64,000 nucleotides of DNA from Triatoma infestans (taxonomy: Eukaryota; Arthropoda; Insecta; Hemiptera; Reduviidae), in assembly GCA_011037195.1 (NCBI GenBank), contig JAAEAF010014522.1, positions 62,001-126,000 of the forward strand, given 5' to 3'. Under the pieces are notes generated by a model that had not been told where the DNA came from, did not search any database, and worked only from the letters and a program-made list of their open reading frames with translations. Position 1 is the stretch's first letter; every line of letters begins with the position of its first letter. The translations under genes and the position numbers were made by a program. Positions 46,604-56,792 of the stretch are shown here, in pieces.

Positions 46604-47608
46604 ACTTTCTCTTACTCCTAATAAGAGGAAGTATTGTAATCGTGTCAAATTTTCGATATCGAGTTTTCACCGGAAATATCCGTTTTGGGATCCCTGAGTC
46701 TAAAAAAGTGGTTTTTAGCAAATGGTCTGTGTGTGTGTGTGTGTGTCTGTCTGTCTGTGTGTGTATGTGAACAGCATAGCTCAAAAACGAAAAATCGTAG
46801 AAAACTGAAACTCAATATTCCGTTTAGGTATCACTATGCGATCTGACTATGCGTTATCTGTCAAAATTCCTCAACCGGAAGTACCACTTTACTAGTTGCC
46901 TTTTTAATTTTTTTGCGTTTTTCTCAAAAATGGCTCCAAGGATTTTCTTTAAACTTGTTACATCAACTACATATACAAGGAGCTACAACTTTTATTTGAA
47001 ACATTTCTCTGGGAAAATTGATTTATGGGCCCCTCTGGGGGAGGGGTGGGGTTAGGTTACCCTCTAAAGTGCTATTTCAGGTTATTAAACAATTCGGTCA
47101 TTTAAATAATGTTAATTAGAATTAAATATGTTGTTGAAATTCCGAGTTTGAGAAAAATCGGAAAACCGGAAGTGCTTTTGTTTTAACACTTTACTAAATA
47201 TGATTTTTTCACTTTTTCGCGATTTTCTCCAAAATGGCCCTGTCGATTTTCTTGAAACTACACATATGAACTAAATATTCAAAGGTCTACAACTTTTATA
47301 TAAAACATTTCTCTGGGAAAATTCATTTAAGGGCACTTTTAGAAGAGGAGTAGGGTTACAGCTTCCTCTAAAGTGCTATCATACTTGATTATACAACTCT
47401 ATCATCCAAATGAAATTAATTAGAAATAAATAGTTGGCCAAAATTCCAGGTGTGAAGAACATCAGTAAACCGGAAGTGCGCTTTTACTGAATAGTTTTTT
47501 TCAGTTTTCGACAAATTTCTATAAATTTGGTACACAAACTATAAAATTTGTCAATTATAATTTTGATAACTGGAGTAAGAGAAAGTTGTGTGAGTTTTTC
47601 ACACCAGA
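46604..47608 (+). mobile_element. Family A element, full length (reference copy)
   Basis: 1005 bp. It begins ACTTTCTCTTACTCC, with an adjacent hairpin (CTCTTACTCCTAATAAGAG). The block GATATCGAGTTTTCACCGGAAATATCC follows, then a TG tract at 46727-46765. Modules start at the CCGGAAGT cores near 46874, 47165 and 47469 (spacing about 290 and 304); the third is truncated. It ends with GGAGTAAGAGAAAGT, the inverse of the start, then TGTGTGAGTTTTTCACACCAGA, which can form a terminal hairpin. T-tracts flank both ends. No ORF of significance. The layout matches Helentron-associated (HINE/DINE-type) non-autonomous elements. Confidence 0.85.
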
Positions 47609-47639
47609 TTTTTTAGGATTGTAAGCTGTGCAGTTGAGG

Positions 47640-48300
47640 GAATGGAAATTTTAAAATGCCATATTTCAAATAAAAACAATACAGCTGCTTTCAAATGCTA
47701 ATTCGTTAAATCCTAAAACATTATTCCTAATAACTATAAACCACCGAACAGATACATTTTTCTTATTTCTAAACAAAGCTGTGGCATTTAATGAAAAATT
47801 ACACGAAGCTGAAAATTGATATTCCTCTTTTTGATATGACCATCGTATCTGATGCAGAGGTTTCGAGTTAAAAATCAACAACCGGAAGTGCAACCGCACT
47901 ATTAAAACTACTACAGCAACTTTCTTAATACGATTAACATACATTAATACCATTATCACTTTTGTTCGTAACATTTTTCTCCTGGTAAATTGACTTCTTT
48001 TTGTGGAGTTTTGGGCGGGTGAACCTAAAGCTCTAAGCTTTCTTTTAAAGTAAAATTTCAGTAAAATGTGTAAACCTACCATCTACTACATAATATTGAT
48101 AATATCCATTTGAAGCATTGGTAGAATACCAAATATGAAGAAAATCAGTTAACCAAAATTAAGACTTTACTTAATAGGTTTTTTTGAGATTTTTTGGGGA
48201 TTTACTCGAATGCGTCCATAATGATTTCCTTTAAATTGGGAATCGTAACTACACAAATATAAACCTACAACTTTTATTTGTGACATTTAGAAGAAAAAAA
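47640..48300 (+). repeat. Old, diverged family A copy
   Basis: Blocks in family A order: GAAAATTGATATTCCTC, CAACAACCGGAAGTGC (47875-47890), CTTTTGTTCGTAACATTTTTC, AAGAAAATCAGTTAACC, TACAACTTTTATTTGTGACATTT. It directly follows a young copy. Confidence 0.5.
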
Positions 48301-48604
48301 GAAAAGATTTTATAATCATTCAGGCTTTCGCGGCAATTATTATGTAAAACACTTAGGTCTTTGCGTTGAGATTGTGTTAGTGGTTGGTAATAAACTGAAT
48401 TATGCTCATATTGCAATAGGCTTCTTCAGCTTATTGTCTCTAAAAAGCTCTAAAACTGAGACATACTACCCTGAAGAAGAGTATCCTAAGCGGTCTTAAG
48501 CCCTAAGTGTATTAAATTGATTTTACGTGTTCTCCGGAATTCGTGACTTAAATATCAAATGGTTGAATATGATTACTACTCTCTTCTGGACTACATTTAA
48601 ACAC
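48301..48604. other. Stretch with an inverted GCGGTC/AGGTC motif pair
   Basis: Contains GCTTTCGCGGC..CACTTAGGTC (48330-48360) and CCTGAAGAAGAG..CTAAGCGGTCTTAAG (48470-48500), which resemble parts of fold-back elements. No gene. Confidence 0.3.
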
Positions 48605-48609
48605 TTATA

Positions 48610-48950
48610 CACTAGAGACATTTTCCGTGGTAGCCTGCTTGGTTTTGTGGTCATCGACCGGTTTCGGGCGTTCACCTATCTTCAGAATGCGCTTGTCAGA
48701 CAGTGTGATAACACAGACTTGCACAGAGCAAATTCAGTTTATACACTCTGATATACTCTGATATTCAGTTTATATACAGAGTGTATAAACTGCATTTGCT
48801 GTGTGCAAGTCTGGGTTATCACACTGTCTGATAAACGCATCCTGAAGATGGGCGAACGTCCGAAACTGGTCGATGATCACAAAATGAAGAAGGCTACCAC
48901 GGAAAATGTCTCTGATGCTTTCCAGCTCTACGAAACCAACCACCAAACAA
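48610..48950. mobile_element. Family C fold-back element
   Basis: Arms GAGACATTTTCCGTGGTAGCC (48614) and GGCTACCACGGAAAATGTCTC (48892-48912) are exact complements. Inside them GATAACACAGACTTGCACAGAGC pairs with TGTGTGCAAGTCTGGGTTATC. The right side extends through TGATGCTTTCCAGCTC..AACCAACCACC, matching the outer end of other copies. The centre has a second small palindrome (ATACACTCTG / CAGAGTGTAT). No clear target duplication. Confidence 0.75.
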
Positions 48951-48983
48951 TATTCATCATTGTTTACTATAATTCTTCTTTTT

Positions 48984-49683
48984 ACTTTCTCTTACACCCC
49001 TAGTAAGAGGAAGCATTGTAATCGTGTCAAAGTTCGATATCGAGTTATCACCGGAAATATTCGTTTTGAGGTTCCTTGAGTCAAAAAAGTGGTTTTTAGA
49101 AAATTGTGTGTGTTTGTGTATGCATGTATCTGTGTAAACAGCATAGCTTGAAATCGAAAAATCTTAGAAAGTTCAAATTTGATATTCCGTTTAGGTATCA
49201 CCATGGGAATCTGTCAAAATTCCTCAACCGAAAGTACCATTTTACTAGTTTTTTTTTTTACTTTTTTGCGATTTTCTCTAAAATGCGTCCAACGATTTTC
49301 ATTAAAATTATTATATCAACTAGACATACAAACAGCTACAACTTTTATATGAAACATTTCTTCTGGAAAATTGATTTAAGGATACTTTTGGGGTAGGGGT
49401 GGAGTTACAGTTTCCTCTAAAGTGCTATTTCAGTTTATTACACAATTCTATCATCTAAATAATATTAATTAGAATTAAATATGTTGTTGAAATTCCGAGT
49501 TTCAAGATAATTAGTAAATCGGAAGTGTGTTTTTACGGTACAGTTTTTTTCAGTTTTTGTGATTTTCTCCATAAAAAAAAACCCGACGAATTTCATTAAA
49601 TTTGATATACTAACTATAAAGTTTGTCAATTACAATGTTGAAAAACTGGAGTAAGAGAAAGTTGTGTGAGTGTGCACATTAGA
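48984..49683 (+). mobile_element. Family A element with one module deleted
   Basis: 700 bp. Both termini are intact (ACTTTCTCTTAC at the start; GGAGTAAGAGAAAGT and AGA at the end), but only two CCGGAAGT-type cores remain (near 49227 and 49516). It therefore lacks one internal unit of about 300 bp. T-tracts on both flanks. Confidence 0.8.
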
Positions 49684-51493
49684 TTTTTTGTATGCTAATG
49701 ATGACCTCCTTAGATCGAAACATTTAGTGAAAACTTAAAAATTAAAACATTAACGCATTAATTGGAAGTTTCTTTGTCATTTACTTATTCATCAACTGAC
49801 CATTAATGTGATTCCAGCTATGTAATTCCTTCAGATCAGAAAATTATTAGAAAGTTACAGGGATATATTTTTCGGGAAGTTGGGGTGATGGTCGTTAATA
49901 GCACAATACTTCCCACCTATTCTCTTATACAAATCGTTTTTTTTTTTTTCTGCCCGAATAGCATATGGGTAAGACGAAAACTGCGTTAAAGCCGGTGAGG
50001 ATATGATGGAAGAAGAATGGTAAACAGAGCGGTTGCAATAGGGGGAAAAAAAAAAAAAATAATCCACCGTACTCGCAGTATGGATTACGTGGGTGTTTAA
50101 GCGATAACCGTTATTCAGTGTGGTGAGGGTGATCGTACTATCTGCCACGGTTATCCGTATCCTATCCTTTATTTATTTTTATTTTTATTTTTTTTTTCGT
50201 TTTTGCAAATATAAAAGGTCTAGCCAAAGTTAGAAGCTTTTATGATCGGATATTGGAATAGCTGTATACATGTATGCTTGTTTCACGGCATTATGTTTTT
50301 TTTTTTTTTTTTTTTTTTTTTATAGTGGTGGCATGTGCATGGTAACGGGAAGCTCAGCCAGGGCCATGAATCGCTGTTAAAAACCATAGTTGACAGTAAA
50401 CTCCGCTTAACTACCTGAAATCTGTTCCACATCTAACTGCTCATAAATTATTTATTTACTAATTATCAATATTCCTTCAAACATATTTCCAGAACTGTTG
50501 CCATCTTACATTACGGCTTAACTACTTAGTATTTGTATTTTTATCACAACTGTAATGGGCACTAACTCTATGGGGAACACTTTGAGATACTAAATCAACT
50601 TATTGGGAAAATAATACTGTTAAGTAATTTATTTCTTTTATAGTGAATGTTTCAAAATGTGAAGCATTAATTATCAAACCAATAATTAAACAGTTTATTG
50701 ACCGGTAGAACTTTTATTTTACTTTTAATTTCTCTAGTTTTCATTTTAGTTTATAAACATTTTCCAGGGTTTCTAGAACTAAATAAATATTATATATTGT
50801 AACATAAATCCAAATAGCAATCGAAATGTCAAACTCTCACCGATTGTTCAAACTACACTTAAAAATCCATTTTCTTTTTTTTTTTTTAGAATATTTGAAA
50901 TAAAGTTGATAATTTTTTTCTGTACAGTTAGCATTCTAAGTTAAAAAAAAAAATTCCTCGAGGAAATTCTAAAAATAAAATAGAAAAACAAACCATTCTA
51001 TAAAGTTTCCTTTTCGATTAAATAATTTTTCCGCAAATTTCCAATATTAGCAATATACACAAATAAACATGAGTGGAGAGAGACCTTATTTTATACTTGT
51101 GGAAAACTTCCCCTACTTCTCCTTCCATTTTTGCCATAGGGTTGAGAAAAACCTTAATCTTTTTTCTCTCCGACGGTGGTGAATTGAACAACTTTGTGGT
51201 AAGAAGATGCGTCATGTCTTAGCGATGAGTTGATGGGATAGCAGTTGTGGGGGGGGGGCGAGATTGTGGAGTTGGACAGAGAAAAAATGTAGAAAAGAAA
51301 AGTAACTACTGACTGAATACTGTTATATTAATTGAGAAACAGATTACGGCAAGGACTTTACTAAACTGTTACAGAGAGTGGTGAAATTAGTAGAAATGAC
51401 AGACTGAACGGGGCAGAATGTTGGCGATGGTGATATTTTGTTACTGCAAATTTCAAATTTCCTTATTTCTTCTTCCAAATTTCCTAGGAGTTG
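49684..51493. other. AT-rich stretch, nothing recognised
   Basis: Includes a T-run of 30 or more at about 50288-50320 and a G-run near 51250. No gene seen on either strand. Confidence 0.4.
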
Positions 51494-51517
51494 TTTTTTT
51501 TTTTTTTTTTTTTTTTT

Positions 51518-52170
51518 GAAGGGCGGCCAATGCAGCGCGACCCTTTTCGATCTACTATTGTGCTATGCTCCTTGGGTGTTGCAGTCTATTGCCCACAGCA
51601 CTCAAACAGAGGCCCCTCTCTGAACGTCGGTTTTACAAAACCTCCATTACGTTGAGATCTCTGAGGAATGAATCCCAATACCCTGACAGGCTCTAGAGAG
51701 GATATATCCCCCTCCTCCACCTGGTAGCTACCCAGGTTCTTGAATCTTCTCTGAGTGGCAGCCTCGAAGTCTGTTCGGAGATGTAATGGAGTTTTCTCCA
51801 GCTCCCCACAGAATCTGCATGAGCTGTTACTTTTCAAACCCAGCTTCACCAGGTGTCCTTTAAGTCGGCAATTACCCGTGAGGAAACCCGTAAGAACGCT
51901 AGTTCTTGCTCAATCCGATGCAGGCCTCCGATCTCCGTTGGTTATAATTTCCCAAACAGATCTTAGCCTGCCGTAAACAGGGGAAGGAGTACCAGTGTTG
52001 AGATCTCCTCGTCTCCTCCTCCTTCCTAAGTTCCTCCAACAGAAACTGGTCGCTGACCCCACAAAAAGTTTCTTCCGGCACTAGGAGCAGGGTCGTAGTA
52101 GCGCCAATCTGGGCCAGGGCGTCGGCCATCTCATTCCCTTCAATGCCAACATGCCCCGGGCATAGGATGT
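51518..52170 (-). pseudogene. I-like (RNase H-bearing) non-LTR retrotransposon, 3' fragment (copy 2)
   Basis: On the minus strand CPGHVGIEGNEMADALAQIG (about 52160-52105) is the end of RNase H. EETFCGVSDQFLLEELRKEE and LRQAKICLGNYNQRRSEACIGLSKN (ending 51899) follow. In another frame MKLGLKSNSSCRFCGELEKTPLHLRTDFEAATQ and a tail continue to about 51586. The plus-strand T-run at 51494-51517 is the poly(A). Same family as 13463-14227, without its internal duplication. Confidence 0.75.
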
Positions 52171-52575
52171 TGAGTTAGGCAGACTTTCATCTTCCAGTAC
52201 GTTGGTGAATTAAATCGCAAGTAAGGTAGATGAGTTACGCGTAAGTAACATTATACAGTGACGTCACAGTTGGAGGGTTGTCTTATTATTCGTTTGCAGG
52301 CAACACAAGTCGCCACCAATCTAGTCAAAATTTCTCAATCGAAAGTATGCCAACATGCCCCGGCATAGGAATTGAGTTAGGCAGGCAGACCTTGGATCTT
52401 CCGGTACGTGGGTAAATTAAATCGCTAGTAATAGAAGGGAGATGAGTTACGCGTAAGTAACATTATACAGTGACGTCACAGTTGGGGGATGGTCTTATTA
52501 TTCGTTTGCAGGCAACACAAGTTGCCACCAATCAAGTCAAAATCTAGTAAAATTTTATTTTCTCATCGAAAGTAT
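52145..52575. repeat. Tandem duplication of about 204 bp
   Basis: Two head-to-tail units start GCCAACATGCCCCGG at 52145 and 52349. The first about 25 bp is the 5' end of the I-like fragment and the rest is its flank, so the duplication happened after the insertion. Each unit holds GTTACGCGTAAGTAAC and TGACGTCA (52259-52266, 52471-52478), both palindromic. The units differ by scattered substitutions and small indels. Confidence 0.75.
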
Positions 52576-52710
52576 ACCAGTTTTCTGACATTTATTTATT
52601 TATTTATTTTTGATAATGTTTCTCAAACATAGCTTCATAAATTTTCCTCAAATTTTCCTAATACATAGGGCGTGTATTTTTCATTGAAACATGTTTCCAA
52701 AAAAAAAAAA

Positions 52711-53703
52711 TCTGGTGTGAAACACTCACACAACTTTCTCTTACTCCAGTACTCAAAATTTAATTGACAAATTTTATAGTTAGTGTACCAAAATTTAATG
52801 AAATTCGTCGAAAAGTGAAAACACTGTCCAGTAAAACTGTCCGGTTTACTAATTTCCTTGAAACACGGAATTTGGGTCATATATTAATTTCTAGTTATTT
52901 CAATTTGGATGACAGAATTGTATAATCAACTGTGATAGCATTTTAAAGAAAAACATAACCCCCCCTCCCCCAAAAGTCCCCTTAAATGAATTTATCAGGG
53001 AAAAGTTTCAAATAAAAGTTGTAGCTCTTTATATGTATAGTTAACAACGCTGGTTTAAAGAAAATCGTTGGAGCCATTTTCGAGAAAATACCAGAAAACT
53101 GAAAATTATATTTCAGTAAAAACGCACTTCCGGTTATCTATTTTTTTTCAAACTCGGAATTTCAACAACATATTTAATTCTAATTAACATTATTTAGATG
53201 ACAGAATTGTCTAATATACTGAAACAGCAGTTAAGATGAAAACCTAACCCCACCCCTCCCCCAGAAGTGCCCTTAAATGAATTTTCCTGGAGAAATGTTT
53301 CAAATAAAAGTTGTAGCTCTTTGTATGTGTAGTTGATATAGCAAGTTTAAAGAAAATCCTCGGAGCCATTTTTGAGAAAATTGCAAAAACGTAAAAAAAA
53401 AAAACAACTAGTAAAGTGGTACTTCCGGTTGAGGAATATTGACACATAACGCACCGTCAGATCCCATGGTGATACCTAAACGTAATATCAAGTTTGAACT
53501 TTCTACGATTTTTCGTTTTTGAGCTATGCTGTTACATACATACACACAACAGACACACACACACACACACACATACAGACCATTCGCTAAAAACCACTTT
53601 TTTGGGATCAGGGGACCTCAAAACGGATATTTCCGGTGAAAACTCCATGTCGAAAATTTGATACGATTACAATACTTCCTCTTACTAGGGAGTAAGAGAA
53701 AGT
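52711..53703 (-). mobile_element. Family A element, full length
   Basis: 993 bp, minus strand, from TCTGGTGTGAAACACTCACA to GGAGTAAGAGAAAGT, with A-runs on both sides (52699-52710, 53704-53712). CA tract at 53546-53571. Both full modules and the short one are present. Non-coding. Confidence 0.85.
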
Positions 53704-53712
53704 AAAAAAAAA

Positions 53713-54423
53713 GAAAAAGAAATCCATAATTTTTTAGAAGGATTCTGAAAATGTTGTGATGTTTATTTTTTTCATACAATCTCATTTGAATATATTCTTT
53801 ATAAAGAAATTGAAGTGATTATTAAGATGCCAAAAGATTTGAAAAGGCAATATATAATTTCTGTAATCATTGAATAGTTGTCTTGATATTCAAGGCTGTT
53901 GTAGTCACTGGCACGTATCCAAACCAATCCATATCTATTTTCCACTTTTTTACCATTAATTTCTACTACCCATTCTTCTTTTATATATTTGCAATGAATG
54001 CTTGGGAAGCGAGTAACATTATGAGATTATATGTTTCTGTAATAAATGTTTCCTTTGTTTGATTCAAAGTTAGCAATTGCCAAAAAAAAAAAAAAAAAAA
54101 ATTATAATCCTTGAAATGAATTGAAAAATTAGTATGATTTTTATGTATCGTTTTGATGTTATTAATGTCCAAAATCTATCTCTCTTACTCCTGTTAATAT
54201 AATTATGTATAAAATGTCAAATTTTTTTTTAAAATTCAGATTTCACTCATTTTTCCTAACGTAAATATAGAGGTGGTTGGGGGGGGGGGAGAAATTACCA
54301 ACCCATGCAGGTAGAAGAAGCAGGTAATATTATTGTCCAGAAGAGCGCCCCAAAAATACGGGGCTCATTTGAAAATTAACGCCATAAACTACGCACAGCT
54401 GCGTAAAATCTTTTTACTTTTTT
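53713..54423. other. AT-rich stretch, nothing recognised
   Basis: A-run at 54082-54100 and G-run near 54280. No gene. Confidence 0.4.
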
Positions 54424-54621
54424 ACTTTCTCTTACTCCTAATAAGAGGAAGTATTATTTTGTAATCGTGTCAAATTTTTGATATCGAGTTTTTACCGGAA
54501 ATATTCGTTTTGAGGGGTACCCTGAGTCCAAAAAAAGTGTTTTTTTTTTTTTTCAAATGATCTGTATGTGTGTTGTGTATGTGAACTGCATAGCTCAAAT
54601 ACGAAAAACCGTAGAAAGTTG

Positions 54622-54906
54622 TTGTTGTTGTTGTTGTTGTTTAAAAAACCCCATGACATTTGACAAATAAAGTTTATAAAGAAAATAGAATATTGGAGAG
54701 ATTAAATTTTATGAGTTCAGTATATGTTTTATTCTTTTATGGCGGTAGGTCTGTGAAGAATCGTAACCAGCAATGGATTGGCAGAGAGGGTTAGGGTGTG
54801 TTCCTGACTCTGGTGAGTAGTTTTTTTCAGTCTTGCGGGGTGCTGGCCCCGCGCCCCTCGCTTAATTAATTGTTGAGCTTTTTTATAAAACTGATACGGT
54901 GAAAGT
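54622..54906 (-). pseudogene. Jockey-like retrotransposon 3' part (downstream half of the split copy)
   Basis: The minus strand reads LSPYQFYKKAQQLIKRGARG to TAIKE and a stop at 54729. A 3' UTR of about 100 bp follows, then an (AAC)n tail seen as plus-strand GTTGTTGTTG at 54621-54640. The frame is continuous with the upstream half at 60047-60438 if the R1-like element is removed (DFIKA then LSPYQF). Confidence 0.8.
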
Positions 54907-55232
54907 TCTGTTTTTGTGAGATATAACATTTAGAGTGATAAAGTGAACTTTCTGCTTGACGAGTCACAAAAGCCAGTGTACAGCTTTGTGGCTGTTTGGT
55001 CAGCGAGTGGTCTCCTGCGTCCACGTTCGCCGGGGCTGGACACCAGACAGAGTTTGGAAGTGAAGTTGCACCATTTCTGTCTGGGCTAAAGGGAGATATT
55101 CACTTGTAGAGGGGACGGAGGGCACCAAACCGCTCTTTTCAGAGCGAGGGCGTAAGCTTCGGCTTGAGCCCACTGTACATATTGTAAATAGTTTTTTAAT
55201 TGTAAATAGTAAAGTATTAAGCACTAAAATAA

Positions 55233-56792
55233 ATGACGAGCACACCGAAAAGAGCTAGATCGTCTAGTCCTTTCTCGGACATAGAAATGACGCCACCTTG
55301 CCTAAAAGGCATAACAGGTGGTATCCGTAAAAAGTTATTTAAAGACGAGCAACCGCAGGTTGCGAAAACTGTTAGAAAGGTCAAAGAGACCATAATTGAC
55401 GAAGTAGGTCCTACTGAAGCGAAAGACCTACCCGAGAATTTTAAAGCTGATTGCAATGAGAGTAGGATCGCAAATGGGTATGTGACCGGTGATCCCCTCT
55501 TGAGAGCGAGCGAGATAGAGCTCGAAATAATGTCCTACTGCCAGGACCCTTCGGTCAAAATAAGCAAGAGTAACACCTTGTTTATAACAAGAAAAGTCAA
55601 GGAAGTGACGGCCCTCGTAAATGAAATGGCCACTCGTGTCGCTCGGCTTGAGGGTAAACTCGCTGCGGCAGACAATGAGACAATGAAAAAGCAGCAAGCC
55701 TTGGAGATGGCAGTGCTCTGCATTTTGGAGAACACTGACCAGATCAAGGCTGATACGACGAAATTGTCCATGTCGCCGCTTGAGGCCCGTAGGCCGACAA
55801 GAGAACGCAAAGGCGCGGTCGAGACGAAGAAAAAAGTCACCGCTAGACCGTCATCCGCAACGGCTTTTTCCTATGCGGAAGCGGTGGCTAAAGGAAGCCA
55901 GCCTGAGGGAAAGCAGGCTAAGACTAAGTCGAAGACTATGTCTAAGACAACGTCTACAAAAAGGCAGGAAAAGAAAAAGCAGCCTAAAAAGGCAGTAAAG
56001 CAGCCACTGCCTAAGAAAAAGCATGTGGTCCTGATCAGGCCACAAGACGAGCAGGCAGTGCAGACCAGTGATGAGACAAAAGAAATCTTGAAGGGCAGTC
56101 TTAACCCTTCTGAGGAAGGCTGGCAGGTCGTATCCCTCCGACGAGCCAGGAATAAGACACTCCTAGTTGAAACAGGAGGCCCAGAGCAAGCGCAGGCCTT
56201 GCTAAATAATGAAAAATTGCGGAACGCTGGTCTACACGCTGAGCTGCCTAAGAAGCGGCTTCCAAAAATGATTATTTTCGACGTGCCTAGCGATCTCGAC
56301 GACGCGAAAATAATGAAAGCCATATACGACCAGAATTTGGGATCAGTTTTGCCAAAACCTGAGTTCCAAGACTCCTTTCGGGTGTTGGCCAAGTCGGGTA
56401 AGAGCAGAAATGGTTTGCAGAATTGGGTAGTAGAAGTCACGTCTAAAATGCGTGAACTTCTAAAGACAGGAACCCTGAGTCGTGACAGGGTATACATAGA
56501 GTGGAGTCGTTGTAAGGTTATGGACCATAATCAGGCGTCACGCTGTTATAAGTGTCAAATATATGGGCACGTGGCAAAGTACTGCAAGGAGAGCGATCTC
56601 ACTTGCGGACACTGTGCCACAAAAGGACATAGCTATGACAAGTGCCCAAATAAAGCCGAGTCCCCGGCATGTGCCGCCTGTAAGGCATTCCATAAGCCGC
56701 ACAACCACTCCGTAAAGAGCAAAAAATGCCCAGCTTACCAGAATGCCTTAGACCGACAACTGGCCAGCACAGATTATGGCAGAAGTCCATAA
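55233..56792 (+). CDS. R1-like ORF1 (Gag-like RNA-binding protein)
   Basis: 519 codons, uninterrupted. By analogy with R1/TRAS ORF1 proteins it should bind the element's RNA and form ribonucleoprotein particles that reach the nucleus. Residues about 90-180 look helical or coiled-coil (EIELEIMSYC to LENTDQIKAD). Residues about 190-270 are strongly basic (KKKQPKKAVKQPLPKKK), a possible nuclear signal. Residues about 295-430 look like a folded RNA-binding region. Three zinc knuckles close the protein: CYKCQIYGHVAKYC (438-451), CGHCATKGHSYDKC (458-471) and CAACKAFHKPHNHS..KKC (480 on). ORF2 starts within its last 17 bases in the next frame. Confidence 0.9.
   Translation: MTSTPKRARSSSPFSDIEMTPPCLKGITGGIRKKLFKDEQPQVAKTVRKVKETIIDEVGPTEAKDLPENFKADCNESRIANGYVTGDPLLRASEIELEIMSYCQDPSVKISKSNTLFITRKVKEVTALVNEMATRVARLEGKLAAADNETMKKQQALEMAVLCILENTDQIKADTTKLSMSPLEARRPTRERKGAVETKKKVTARPSSATAFSYAEAVAKGSQPEGKQAKTKSKTMSKTTSTKRQEKKKQPKKAVKQPLPKKKHVVLIRPQDEQAVQTSDETKEILKGSLNPSEEGWQVVSLRRARNKTLLVETGGPEQAQALLNNEKLRNAGLHAELPKKRLPKMIIFDVPSDLDDAKIMKAIYDQNLGSVLPKPEFQDSFRVLAKSGKSRNGLQNWVVEVTSKMRELLKTGTLSRDRVYIEWSRCKVMDHNQASRCYKCQIYGHVAKYCKESDLTCGHCATKGHSYDKCPNKAESPACAACKAFHKPHNHSVKSKKCPAYQNALDRQLASTDYGRSP

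Noticed and set aside
46849..47055. Open frame repeated in several family A copies (also 34021-34239, 49106-49396, 53244-53447 and 31528-31779)
   Set aside because: The frames read through the first module but begin and end at different points, and many copies break them. They reflect shared repeat sequence, not a gene.
55428..56497. Long antisense open frames within R1-like ORF1 (55535-55840, 55871-56497)
   Set aside because: They are the reverse of an intact gene, with compositions explained by its codon use, and have no independent motifs.
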